Position numbers and translations under genes: made by a program. Shown here in pieces: positions 28,338 to 37,235 of a stretch of DNA of 64,000 nucleotides. The DNA is from Mycobacterium sp. IS-836 (lineage in GTDB: Bacteria; Actinomycetota; Actinomycetes; Mycobacteriales; Mycobacteriaceae). Every line of letters starts with the position of its first letter. The stretch's first letter is position 1. Location of the stretch: the NCBI RefSeq assembly GCF_001954275.1, contig NZ_MBEU01000085.1:22597-86596 (forward strand). The letters run 5' to 3'. Under the pieces are notes generated by a model. That model did no database searches and had not been told where the DNA came from. It worked only from the letters and a program-made list of their open reading frames with translations.

Positions 28338-29420
28338 CTAATCGTCGTAGGTGACTTCTACCGAATCAGATTCGGGGTGAGATTGACAGGCCAAAATCAA
28401 ACCTTCGTCGAGATCCTGCTGCTCGAGCACGTCGTTGACCTCCATGTTCACCTTGCCGCTGCGCAGCGTGCAGGCGCATGCGCCGCAGTGGCCCTCCCGG
28501 CAGGAAAACGGCGCGTCCAAACCTTTCGCGAGCAAGACGTCGAGCAGCTTGGCGTTACGCGGCCAGGACACGGTATGCGTTTCGCCGTCCAGCTCGACAA
28601 CCGCGGTGGCCGGCGGCTCGTCGCCTTCCGCGGTGTCCTCGATCTTGACCGCCGCGAAGGGGTCGGAGTCCAGCGACTTGAACACCTCGATATGTACTTG
28701 CGGCGCAGGCACTTTCAGCGCCTCCAGCGCTTCACGCGAGGCATCCATGAACGGGCCGGGCCCGCAGATGTAGACGGGCCGATCGGTGTAGGGGGCGGCC
28801 AGCTTCGCCAGCGCCGTCGCGCTCGGCAACCCCTGCAGCGATTCCAGCCAATGCAGGACCGTAAGCCGGTCGGGATACTTGGCGGACAGCTCGCGCAGCG
28901 CGTCGGCGAAGATCACCGAGCGATCGTCGCGGTTGGCGTAGAGCAGCGTCACCTGCCCGCTGCCCTCGGCGAGTGCGGACTTGCAGATCGACATGATCGG
29001 GGTGATCCCGCTGCCGGCGGCCATCAGCAGGAAGTCGGCGTCCAGCGTCTTGGGCACGAAGTTGCCCGACGGCGCCAGCACGTGGATGCGCATGCCTTTG
29101 TGGGCGTGGTCGCACAGCCAGTTGGACGCGTAGCCGTCCGCGGTGCGCTTGACCGTGACTGTGAGCGCGTCGTCGGTGAACGGCGAACTGCACAGCGAGT
29201 AGCAGCGGGCCACCGATCCGGTCCGATCGCTGGGCACGCGCAATGTCAGGAACTGGCCAGGCGCGTAGCGCAGCCGCTCCGGGGGGATGGCGGGGTCGCC
29301 GGCCGCGTCCGGCACCGCGAACACCAACGAACGCGCGTCGTCGGTTTCCGCGACGACCTCGGCGATCTGCAGTTCAAGGACGTGGTCGCCGAGTGGCTCG
29401 TCGGGAATTGCTTCCGTCAA
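28338..29420 (-). CDS. kshB: 3-Ketosteroid 9-alpha-hydroxylase reductase subunit KshB
   Basis: KshB passes electrons from NADH through FAD and a 2Fe-2S centre to the oxygenase KshA, which opens ring B. The order is an FAD-binding barrel (ARCYSLCSSP), an NAD-binding domain (AAGSGITPIMS) and a C-terminal plant-type ferredoxin with the cysteines in CREGHCGACACT and a final LACQ. TTG 29420 gives 360 aa and matches the N-terminus of Rv3571; another TTG at 29444 would add eight residues and would put the start next to a KstR operator. Confidence 0.93.
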   Translation of the reverse strand: MTEAIPDEPLGDHVLELQIAEVVAETDDARSLVFAVPDAAGDPAIPPERLRYAPGQFLTLRVPSDRTGSVARCYSLCSSPFTDDALTVTVKRTADGYASNWLCDHAHKGMRIHVLAPSGNFVPKTLDADFLLMAAGSGITPIMSICKSALAEGSGQVTLLYANRDDRSVIFADALRELSAKYPDRLTVLHWLESLQGLPSATALAKLAAPYTDRPVYICGPGPFMDASREALEALKVPAPQVHIEVFKSLDSDPFAAVKIEDTAEGDEPPATAVVELDGETHTVSWPRNAKLLDVLLAKGLDAPFSCREGHCGACACTLRSGKVNMEVNDVLEQQDLDEGLILACQSHPESDSVEVTYDD

Positions 29421-29445
29421 GACCAGCCCTTCCTTAGATGACAAC

Positions 29446-29459
29446 TAGAACATGTTACA
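29446..29459. promoter_or_regulatory. KstR operator facing kshB
   Basis: tagaacatgttaca fits TnnAACnnGTTnnA fully. It lies 26 nt before the kshB start codon, so KstR bound here should block kshB transcription. A second operator is 68 bp away on the hsaA side. Confidence 0.82.
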
Positions 29460-29513
29460 GAAAACCCGATTGGTACCGCTACCAGCCGCAGGAACACCCT
29501 GCTCGACACAAAT

Positions 29514-29527
29514 CGGAACGTGTTCTA
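29514..29527. promoter_or_regulatory. KstR operator facing hsaACDB
   Basis: cggaacgtgttcta matches the KstR consensus except for the first base (c for t). It precedes the Shine-Dalgarno AGGAGG at 29553-29558 and the GTG start of hsaA at 29568, so it is well placed to repress the hsaACDB transcript. Confidence 0.75.
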
Positions 29528-29567
29528 GTCTTCTGTGTAAATCCGCACTCCCAGGAGGCAAACGTAG

Positions 29568-30752
29568 GTGACTTCCATTCAACAGCGTGATGCACAGTCG
29601 ATTCTGGCTGGCATCGATGATCTGCTTCCGCAGATTCGGGAGCGCGCTCAGGCGACGGAGGACTTGCGCCGGCTGCCCGATGAGACCGTTCAGGCGCTCG
29701 AGGACGTCGGCTTCTTCACCCTGCTGCAGCCCGAGCAGTGGGGCGGTCTGCAATGCGATCCCACGCTGTTCTACGAGGCGACGCGACGACTGGCGAGCGC
29801 GTGCGGCTCCACCGGCTGGGTGAGCTCGATCGTCGGGGTGCACAACTGGCATCTGGCCCTGTTCGACCAGCAGGCTCAGGAAGAGGTGTGGGGCGAGGAC
29901 CCCAAGACGCGGATCTCGTCGTCGTATGCCCCGATGGGCGCGGGCGTGGTGACCGACGGGGGCTACATCGTCAACGGCTCGTGGAACTGGTCGTCGGGCT
30001 GTGACCACGCCAGCTGGACGTTCGTCGGCGGCCCGGTCATCAAGGACGGCCGCCCGGTGGATTTCGGCAGCTTCCTGATCCCGCGCAGTGAATACCGCAT
30101 CGACGACGTGTGGCATGTGGTCGGGCTGCGCGGCACCGGCAGCAACACGCTGGTGGTCAAGGATGTCTTCGTGCCCCGGCACCGGTTCCTGTCCTACAAG
30201 GCGATGAACGACGGCACCGCCGGGGGATACCAGACCAACACCGCCCCGGTCTACAAAATGCCTTGGGGCACAATGCATCCCACCACGATCTCGGCCCCGA
30301 TCGTCGGCATGGCATACGGCGCGTACGAGGCGCACGTCGAGCACCAGGGCAAGCGGGTGCGCGCGGCGTTCGCCGGCGAGAAGGCCAAGGACGACCCGTT
30401 CGCCAAGGTCCGCATCGCCGAGGCGGCCAGCGACATCGACGCTGCCTGGCGCCAGCTCAGCGGCAACGTCGCCGACGAGTACGCGCTGCTGTCCGCGGGC
30501 AAGGAGATCCCCTTCGAGCTGCGCGCCCGCGCCCGCCGCGACCAGGTGCGCGCCACCGGCCGCTCGATCGCCGCGATCGACCGCCTCTTCGAGGCGTCGG
30601 GCGCCACCGCGTTGGCCAATGACCAGCCGGTGCAACGCTTCTGGCGCGACGCGCATGCAGGTCGGGTGCACGCCGCCAACGACCCCGAGCGGGCGTACGT
30701 GATCTTCGGGAACCACGAGTTCGGGCTGCCGCCCGGCGACACGATGGTCTGA
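29568..30752 (+). CDS. hsaA: 3-HSA hydroxylase, oxygenase subunit HsaA
   Basis: Flavin-dependent monooxygenase that, with HsaB supplying reduced flavin, hydroxylates 3-HSA to the catechol 3,4-DHSA. 394 aa, the length of Rv3570c, with an acyl-CoA dehydrogenase-like fold: an N-terminal helical domain (WGGLQCDPTLFYEATRRLA), a beta middle (SWNWSSGCDHASW) and a C-terminal four-helix bundle. GTG 29568 follows a strong AGGAGG. hsaD begins 3 nt after the stop. Confidence 0.95.
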   Translation: MTSIQQRDAQSILAGIDDLLPQIRERAQATEDLRRLPDETVQALEDVGFFTLLQPEQWGGLQCDPTLFYEATRRLASACGSTGWVSSIVGVHNWHLALFDQQAQEEVWGEDPKTRISSSYAPMGAGVVTDGGYIVNGSWNWSSGCDHASWTFVGGPVIKDGRPVDFGSFLIPRSEYRIDDVWHVVGLRGTGSNTLVVKDVFVPRHRFLSYKAMNDGTAGGYQTNTAPVYKMPWGTMHPTTISAPIVGMAYGAYEAHVEHQGKRVRAAFAGEKAKDDPFAKVRIAEAASDIDAAWRQLSGNVADEYALLSAGKEIPFELRARARRDQVRATGRSIAAIDRLFEASGATALANDQPVQRFWRDAHAGRVHAANDPERAYVIFGNHEFGLPPGDTMV

Positions 30753-30755
30753 TTC

Positions 30756-31628
30756 ATGACGGCGACCGAAGAGCTGACGTTCGAGTCCACGTCGCGCTTC
30801 GTGGAGGTCGACGTCGACGGGCCGCTGAAGCTGCACTATCACGAGGCGGGCGTCGGGAACGACCAGACCGTGGTGCTGCTGCACGGCGGCGGCCCCGGGG
30901 CGGCGAGCTGGACGAACTTCTCGCGCAACATCCCGGTGCTGGCCCGGCACTTCCACGTGCTGGCCGTCGACCAGCCCGGCTACGGCCACTCCGACAAGCG
31001 CGCCGAGCACGGGCAATTCAACCGCTACGCCGCGCGAGCGCTCAAAGGCCTCTTCGATCAGCTGGGTTTGGGACGCGTTCCGCTGGTGGGTAATTCGCTG
31101 GGTGGGGGGACCGCGGTGCGGTTCGCGCTCGACTACCCGGATCTGGCCGGACGCCTGGTGCTGATGGGTCCCGGTGGGCTCAGCGTCAACCTATTTGCGC
31201 CGGACCCCACCGAGGGCGTCAAGCGCCTGGGCAAGTTCTCCGTCGAACCCACGAAAGAGAACCTCGAGGCGTTCCTGCGCGTGATGGTCTACGACCAGAA
31301 GCTCATCACCCCCGAGCTGATCGACGAGCGTTTCGCCCTGGCCAGCACACCGGAGTCGCTGACCGCGACCCGCGCGATGGGAATGTCGTTCTCCGGGGCC
31401 GACTTCGAGCTCGGCATGATGTGGCGCGAGGTGTACAAGCTGCGCCAGCCGGTGCTGCTGATCTGGGGACGCGAGGACCGGGTCAACCCGCTGGACGGCG
31501 CGCTGGTCGCGCTGAAGACCATCCCCCGTGCGCAACTGCATGTCTTCGGGCAATGTGGACATTGGGCGCAGGTGGAGAAGTTCGACGAGTTCAACAAACT
31601 CACCATCGATTTCCTGGGAGGTGCGTGA
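30756..31628 (+). CDS. hsaD: 4,9-DSHA hydrolase HsaD
   Basis: Carbon-carbon bond hydrolase of the meta-cleavage family. It splits 4,9-DSHA into HIP (rings C/D with a propionate side chain) and a hydroxyhexadienoate. The catalytic Ser114 (GNSLGGG), Asp241 and His269 are all at the numbers known for Rv3569c; total length is 290 aa. The stop codon shares one base with the hsaC start. Confidence 0.96.
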   Translation: MTATEELTFESTSRFVEVDVDGPLKLHYHEAGVGNDQTVVLLHGGGPGAASWTNFSRNIPVLARHFHVLAVDQPGYGHSDKRAEHGQFNRYAARALKGLFDQLGLGRVPLVGNSLGGGTAVRFALDYPDLAGRLVLMGPGGLSVNLFAPDPTEGVKRLGKFSVEPTKENLEAFLRVMVYDQKLITPELIDERFALASTPESLTATRAMGMSFSGADFELGMMWREVYKLRQPVLLIWGREDRVNPLDGALVALKTIPRAQLHVFGQCGHWAQVEKFDEFNKLTIDFLGGA

Positions 31629-32530
31629 TGAGCATCCGCTCGCTGGGCTATCTACGCATCGAGGCCACCGACATGGTGGCCTGGCGTGAGTACGGCCTGA
31701 AAGTCCTCGGCATGGTCGAGGGCAAGGGCGCCACCGAGGGTGCGCTGTATCTGCGGATGGACGATTTCCCGGCCCGGTTGGTCATTGTTCCCGGCGAGCA
31801 GGACCGGCTCGCGGAAGCCGGTTGGGAATGTGCGAATGCCGAAGGGCTGCAAGAGATCCGCAACCGGCTCGACGTCGAGGGCACCCCGTACAAGGAGGCC
31901 ACCGCCGCCGATCTGGCCGAGCGGCGGGTGGACGAAATGATTCAGTTCTCCGACCCGTCCGGCAACCCGCTGGCCGTCTTCCACGGCGCCGCACTGGAAC
32001 ACCGCCGCGTGGTCAGCCCGTACGGCCACAAGTTCGTCACCGGCGAGCAGGGCCTGGGCCACGTCGTGCTGACCACCCGCGACGACGAGGAGGCGCTGCA
32101 CTTCTACCGGGACGTGCTCGGGTTCAAGCTGCGTGACTCGATGCGGATGCCGCCGCAGGTGGTTGGGCGGCCCGCCGATGGGGCGCCGGCGTGGCTGCGC
32201 TTCTTCGGCTGCAATCCCCGCCACCACAGCCTGGCATTCCTGCCGCTGCCGACCCCGAGCGGCATCGTGCACCTGATGGTCGAGGTCGAAGAGGCCGACG
32301 ACGTCGGCCTCTGCCTGGACCGGGCGCTGCGCCGCAAGGTGCCCATGTCGGCCACCCTCGGCCGTCACGTCAACGACCTGATGCTGTCGTTCTACATGAA
32401 GACACCCAGCGGTTTCGACGTCGAATTCGGTTGTGAGGGCAGGAAAGTCGACGACCACGATTGGATCGCCCGGGAAAGCACGGCGGTCAGCCTGTGGGGC
32501 CACGACTTCACCGTGGGCATGCGCGGCTAG
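31628..32530 (+). CDS. hsaC: 3,4-DHSA extradiol dioxygenase HsaC
   Basis: Iron(II) dioxygenase that opens aromatic ring A of 3,4-DHSA. The protein has 300 aa with two vicinal-oxygen-chelate domains. The iron ligands His145, His215 and Glu266 are present in the C-terminal domain exactly as in Rv3568c. ATG 31628 overlaps the hsaD stop (TGATG), which excludes the 69-codon upstream extension. hsaB follows after 2 nt. Confidence 0.96.
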   Translation: MSIRSLGYLRIEATDMVAWREYGLKVLGMVEGKGATEGALYLRMDDFPARLVIVPGEQDRLAEAGWECANAEGLQEIRNRLDVEGTPYKEATAADLAERRVDEMIQFSDPSGNPLAVFHGAALEHRRVVSPYGHKFVTGEQGLGHVVLTTRDDEEALHFYRDVLGFKLRDSMRMPPQVVGRPADGAPAWLRFFGCNPRHHSLAFLPLPTPSGIVHLMVEVEEADDVGLCLDRALRRKVPMSATLGRHVNDLMLSFYMKTPSGFDVEFGCEGRKVDDHDWIARESTAVSLWGHDFTVGMRG

Positions 32531-32532
32531 CC

Positions 32533-33096
32533 ATGTCGGCGCCGATCGATCCGCGGGCCTTCCGGCAGGTGCTGGGTCAGTTCTGCACCGGGATCACCAT
32601 CATCACCACCGTGCACGACGAGGCACCGATCGGCTTTGCGTGCCAGTCATTCGCGGCGTTGTCGCTGGATCCGCCGCTGGTGCTGTTCTGCCCGACGAAG
32701 GTGTCGCGGTCCTGGAAGGCGATCGAGGCGTCCGGGCGGTTCTGCGTCAACGTGCTGACCGAAAAGCAGAAGGACGTCTCCGCCCGGTTCGGGTCGAAAG
32801 AACCGGACAAGTTCGCCGGCATCGACTGGCACCCTTCCGAACTCGGTTCGCCGGTCATCGACGGCTCGCTGGCCTACATCGACTGCACGGTCGCGTCGGT
32901 GCACGACGGCGGCGATCACTTCGTGGTGTTCGGCGCAGTCCAATCGCTTTCGGAAGCCCCCAAGATCAAGCCGCGGCCGCTGCTGTTCTACCGCGGCGAC
33001 TACACGGGGATCGAACCGGACAAGACCACGCCGGCCCAGTGGCGCGACGACCTGGAAGCGTTCCTGACCACCACCACCCAGGACACCTGGCTCTAA
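32533..33096 (+). CDS. hsaB: Flavin reductase HsaB
   Basis: 187 aa of the HpaC/flavin reductase family, the partner that reduces flavin for HsaA using NADH. FCTGITIITT, FACQSFAALSLDPPLVLF and a GDHFVVFG strand are the typical flavin-binding elements. It is last in the hsaACDB run. In M. tuberculosis nat follows on the same strand; here a terminator-like hairpin and two minus-strand genes intervene. Confidence 0.95.
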   Translation: MSAPIDPRAFRQVLGQFCTGITIITTVHDEAPIGFACQSFAALSLDPPLVLFCPTKVSRSWKAIEASGRFCVNVLTEKQKDVSARFGSKEPDKFAGIDWHPSELGSPVIDGSLAYIDCTVASVHDGGDHFVVFGAVQSLSEAPKIKPRPLLFYRGDYTGIEPDKTTPAQWRDDLEAFLTTTTQDTWL

Positions 33097-33210
33097 CGCG
33101 CTTTACGGCCGCGCCGCGATGTTTGGCGGCGCGCTTCGGAAGTGCGTTCGATATGCATTCACCCATTCGCCGCCAATCGGCCATTCGGGAGCGGACAATC
33201 GGGAGTGATT

Positions 33211-33243
33211 CCCGGTGGCCCGCTGAGGGGGCGGGCCACCGGG
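33211..33243. terminator. Strong stem-loop after hsaB
   Basis: The arms cccggtggcccgc and gcgggccaccggg pair perfectly over 13 bp around a 7-base loop (tgagggg). No U-tract follows, which is usual for mycobacterial terminators. It lies 115 nt past the hsaB stop and could end both hsaACDB and the opposing small membrane-protein transcript. The rest of the 33097-33366 gap shows nothing gene-like. Confidence 0.65.
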
Positions 33244-33366
33244 TGGGGCGCGTCTCTACGAAGTGCCCGTATTAGACATATATCAAACAAGCGGAGGCCA
33301 GTGACGCAGTTTGGCCATTTTCGGGCCGCGGTCTTGCGCACTGAGGCCTAGCCAGGATCGCTGGGC

Positions 33367-33837
33367 TTATTGCCGGTGGGCGGACTCGGTGTCGGTCGCC
33401 GACGTAGCCGCCTCGCTCGTCGACTCATCACGAGTCGACTCATCACGACCGTTTGCGGGCCCGGCCGCAGCTTCCTGAGCTTCCGCCTTGACTTTCGGGT
33501 CGATGCGGTCGGCACGTTGCTGCTGCTCCTGCAGTTCCTCCCGCGAGGTCGCCACCCGGCTCTGATGCGCGGCCGCTCGTTCCTGCAGTCTGGCGGCTTC
33601 GGCGGCCTTGACCTCGGCCTCGGCCTGCGCAGCACGCGCCTTCGCCGCTGTTTCATCGGCTAGCGCTTGACGCCGATCGACCTCGGCCGCCTCAGACCGG
33701 GCGTGTTCGCGAATCTCTTCGGCCTGCCGTTGCCGGCGTCGCCGCTTTGCTCTGGTCGCCATGACGACAAGGGCGACGATGACGAGGATTGCCACCACGG
33801 CGGCGATCACGATCCAGACGATATTGCTGGTGCTCAT
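33367..33837 (-). CDS. Small membrane protein with charged coiled coil
   Basis: 156 aa: one N-terminal membrane helix (about residues 7-27), a basic stop-transfer stretch (RAKRRRRQRQ) and a long Ala/Glu/Arg-rich region predicted as coiled coil (about 35-130). It ends in a Ser/Thr/Glu-rich tail. The tail contains a duplicated DEST repeat, produced by a tandem 15-base duplication in the DNA. It lies 96 nt downstream of the kinase gene on the same strand. Similar small proteins are common in mycobacteria; the function is unknown. Confidence 0.7.
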   Translation of the reverse strand: MSTSNIVWIVIAAVVAILVIVALVVMATRAKRRRRQRQAEEIREHARSEAAEVDRRQALADETAAKARAAQAEAEVKAAEAARLQERAAAHQSRVATSREELQEQQQRADRIDPKVKAEAQEAAAGPANGRDESTRDESTSEAATSATDTESAHRQ

Positions 33838-33933
33838 AATGGGGCTCCGTTGCTCGGGTGTGTTGGTGCTGCCCGTCTACCCGGATCCCCGTACTTGACG
33901 CATGCCAAACAGCCAATGCCGGCGCGGGCGCCG

Positions 33934-36900
33934 CTACATGAAGTCCAGCGCCTCGACCGTCGCGATCGGACCCTCGTGGGTCGGCCGGTTTGCCCCGCCG
34001 ATGCAGTACACCGTGTTGCCGACCGTGGCTACCACCTCGGCGTGCCGCGACGTCGGCATGGGCGCCAGCGTGCTCCACTTCGCGTTGGCGATGTCATACA
34101 TCTCGACCGTGTTCAGCACCATCGTCGGTTCTTCGCCGCCGACGGCCACGATGCGGCCATCGATGTACGTGGCGCCGTAACTTCCCCGCGGCGTCGGCAT
34201 GCCCACCAGCTTGGTCCAGGTCCCCGCCGCGGGGTCGAATCGTTCGAGCGCCGCGGAGTTCTTGTCGGCCGAGAGGAACCGGCCGCCGACCGTGTACACG
34301 TACGTGCCGTCGGAGACCGCCGCCAGGTGTTCGCGCGGCGTCGGCATGTCGGCGGCGTCGTTCCACGAAGTGCCGTCGAACACCTCGGTCTGCGGGACGA
34401 GCTGCTTGGCGTTCTGCCCGCCGACCGCCACGAGTTTGTCACCCACCACGGCCGCGGCCGGCGCCGCCCGGGCATGAGTGAGGCTCGGCAGCTCCACCCA
34501 GTTGCCGCCCCGCAGCGCGAACACCTTGTTGGACGCGTTCGCGAGGTTGTCGCTCGCACCGCCGAGCACTACCACCTCACCGCGATATGTTGCCGCCGCC
34601 GCGTGGTGCAGCGGGATGGGCAACGGAGGGCCGGTTTCCCAGGCGCCGCTGTGCGGGTCGTAGCTCTCGACGGTCTGCAGCGCAACTCCGTTCTGCAGGC
34701 CGCCGATGATCCAGATCTTGTTGTTGAGGACGGCCCACGCCATCATCAATCGGGCCGTCGGCGCGTCCGGCAGGGAGCGCCACTGCGAGGCCGGCTGGAT
34801 CTTGCGGGCCGGCAGCTTCAGCACCTCCGCCGCGGCGGTCACCTGGCCGTCCCCGACACCGGTCGACCCGCCGATCGCGTAGACGGATTTCTCCACCGCC
34901 GCGACGGCCACGCCGTGGCGCGGGGTCGTCATGTCCGGCAGCCCGGTCCACGTTTTGGTCATCAGATCGAACACCGAAACGGTTTTGAGGACTTGCCCCG
35001 ACGACACGCCCCCGACCGCCACCAGGCGTCCGTCCGTGATGGCCACGCCGAGGTCACTGCGCGCCTGAGGAAGCGCGGGCAACGACGTCCAGGCTTTCGC
35101 GGCCGGGTCATACGCCTCGAGCGTCGGCAGGTCCGAGCTGCCGTTGGTGCCGCCGACGGTGTAGACGAGCTTTCCATCCGAGGCCGCGGCCAGCATCTGC
35201 CGCGGAGTCGGTATGGGCGCGCCCAGGCTCCAGGAGTTGCCGTCGAAGACCTCGGTCGTGTTCAGTAGCGCGCCGCCCGCGTCGACACCGCCGGTGACAA
35301 CCAGGCGATCACCGACGACGGCGGCTGCCGCCGCGGCTCGTGGCTGCAACAGGTGCGGCATCTCTACCCAGCGACTGTTGATCACCCGCCAAACCTGGTC
35401 CGACGCAACGCTTTTGCCCCCGACCGACTTGAGGCCGCCGAGCACGACGGGGTTGCCCTGCCAGTTGACCGCGGTCGCGCGCTGGACCGCAACCGGTAGA
35501 TCGTCGCCGCCCTTCCAGCTATCGATGACGGGGTCGTACCCTTCCTGCATGGCGCTGAGGGCGCCGTCGCTTCGAATCCCGCCGAAGATCCAGATGGTGC
35601 CGTCGACCTGCGTGGTGGCCCCGGCGTCGCGGGCAACGCGCGCATTCGTGATCGGTTTCCACGCGACCGGTGCCTCCGTGCTCGGTTGGCTCGCGGCGGT
35701 CTTGTGGCCGTTGTCGCTCGGAATCGCGAAGACCGCGAGGACGATCACCAGCAGCACGACGGCAGCGGCCGCGCCGGCGACCAGCGCAATGCGACTCCGC
35801 TTCTTTCCCGGCTCGCCGAACCAAGCGGCGGCCCGCGCCTGCAGCGGTGGTTTCCCGCCCGGCGGGACGGCACCCGGCGGCTGCGGCTGAGCGGGGATCC
35901 TCGGCGGGGTCATTGCGTTGCCGTTTCCCGACGGCGGGGGCGGCGGAGTCGGAACCGGTCCCGGCGGCTCGGCGATGTGCCCGCCGCGCAATCTGGTCGC
36001 CGCGGCGGAGTACTCGTCGGACCCGGACGCCGCCAGCGGTGCGGTCGCGGGGGCGGACTCGCTCGGCGGCGGCGGTTTGGGAACGGACGACGTCGTGCGA
36101 TCCCGCGGCTGCCCCGTTGCAGTGTGCCCGCGGGGGGAAGCGGAGGGCGTTGCGGTGAGGCCCGCAGTCACGTTCACCGTTTGCCCCGGCTCGACGCCGA
36201 CGCTGGTGATCGCCATCGAATCGGGTTTCAGGCCATTCTGGCGCTGCGCCGATTGCAACTCGCGGCCGAACTGCGCCGCGGACGTGGGCCGCTCGGCCGG
36301 ATCGATGGCCATCGCATGCTCGATCGCAGCGCACACCGCGTCCGGGATCCCGTCCGGACGCATGTCCGGGACCCGTGTCGTGCTGATCCGCAGATACTGC
36401 GCGATGAGGTCCTCGCCGCTGCGGCGTTCGTGTGCGGCGCTGCCGGCAATGAGCGCATAAATCGTGGCGCCGAGGGAGTAAAGGTCGGAACTCACCGTTG
36501 CCGGATTACCGGTCATGACCTCGGGCGCGGTGTAGTCGATTGTGCCGGAGAAGAACCCGGTCGCGGTTTCATACCCGCCTTCGATGTGGGCGATCCCGAA
36601 ATCGCTGAGCTGGGGCTCGCCGTAGTCGTTGATAAGCACGTTCGCGGGCTTGATATCGCGGTGCAAAGTGCCGCTCTTGTGCGCGGTTTCCAGTGCCCCG
36701 CACAACTTCACCCCGATCCGCAATGCCTCGGGCCAAGAGATTGGCCCCTCGCGGCGCAACCTGACGGCCAGCGAATCCGCTGCGTGGTAGGGCATCACGA
36801 TGTACGGCTTGCCGCTCTCGGTCACGCCGACGCGCAAGATGTTGACGATATTCGGGTGCCCCGAGAGGCCGCCCATCGCATAGCCCTCGCGCAGAAAGCG

Positions 36901-37101
36901 CTCCCTGCTGTCTTCGTCGAAATGCGATGGCAGCACCTTGACCGCGACATTTCGCCCGAGCGCCGTCTCGTAGCAGCAATAGATCACGCCGGCGCCACCC
37001 CGGGCGACTTGGCGGGCATCTTCGAATCCGGCGGAAGCCAACTCCGCAGCGAGCCCGCTCGGGGCCGGCGTCGGACCGTCGGTGGCAGGTCCTTCAGCCA
37101 T
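33934..37101 (-). CDS. Receptor Ser/Thr protein kinase with twelve extracytoplasmic Kelch repeats
   Basis: 1055 aa. The N-terminal kinase domain (about 30-290) has Lys55, HRD at 147-149 with Lys151 and Asn154, and DFG at 167-169, so it should be active. A Pro-rich linker of about 100 residues leads to one membrane helix near 438-461. The outer part has twelve Kelch blades (each with a hydrophobic-GG motif). Blades 1-6 and 7-12 align with each other, indicating a duplicated six-bladed propeller. It probably senses an extracellular ligand and signals by phosphorylation. It does not occur between hsaB and nat in M. tuberculosis. Confidence 0.9.
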   Translation of the reverse strand: MAEGPATDGPTPAPSGLAAELASAGFEDARQVARGGAGVIYCCYETALGRNVAVKVLPSHFDEDSRERFLREGYAMGGLSGHPNIVNILRVGVTESGKPYIVMPYHAADSLAVRLRREGPISWPEALRIGVKLCGALETAHKSGTLHRDIKPANVLINDYGEPQLSDFGIAHIEGGYETATGFFSGTIDYTAPEVMTGNPATVSSDLYSLGATIYALIAGSAAHERRSGEDLIAQYLRISTTRVPDMRPDGIPDAVCAAIEHAMAIDPAERPTSAAQFGRELQSAQRQNGLKPDSMAITSVGVEPGQTVNVTAGLTATPSASPRGHTATGQPRDRTTSSVPKPPPPSESAPATAPLAASGSDEYSAAATRLRGGHIAEPPGPVPTPPPPPSGNGNAMTPPRIPAQPQPPGAVPPGGKPPLQARAAAWFGEPGKKRSRIALVAGAAAAVVLLVIVLAVFAIPSDNGHKTAASQPSTEAPVAWKPITNARVARDAGATTQVDGTIWIFGGIRSDGALSAMQEGYDPVIDSWKGGDDLPVAVQRATAVNWQGNPVVLGGLKSVGGKSVASDQVWRVINSRWVEMPHLLQPRAAAAAAVVGDRLVVTGGVDAGGALLNTTEVFDGNSWSLGAPIPTPRQMLAAASDGKLVYTVGGTNGSSDLPTLEAYDPAAKAWTSLPALPQARSDLGVAITDGRLVAVGGVSSGQVLKTVSVFDLMTKTWTGLPDMTTPRHGVAVAAVEKSVYAIGGSTGVGDGQVTAAAEVLKLPARKIQPASQWRSLPDAPTARLMMAWAVLNNKIWIIGGLQNGVALQTVESYDPHSGAWETGPPLPIPLHHAAAATYRGEVVVLGGASDNLANASNKVFALRGGNWVELPSLTHARAAPAAAVVGDKLVAVGGQNAKQLVPQTEVFDGTSWNDAADMPTPREHLAAVSDGTYVYTVGGRFLSADKNSAALERFDPAAGTWTKLVGMPTPRGSYGATYIDGRIVAVGGEEPTMVLNTVEMYDIANAKWSTLAPMPTSRHAEVVATVGNTVYCIGGANRPTHEGPIATVEALDFM

Positions 37102-37235
37102 TTTTGGGCGCCAATCTGTGCAATGAATGAATTAGCGAGGTCAAGAGTATCGCTCGCGATCTCCCGCGGAGAAGATTCGGCGAGGATAGTTTCCGCGGGA
37201 CATATTCTGACGCCCGCCTGGGCCAGAATGGCGTC

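Noticed and set aside
29514..29527. Treating this site as a KstR2 operator
   Set aside because: It has AACnnGTT spacing and not CAAGnnCTTG, so it belongs to the KstR type despite one mismatch.
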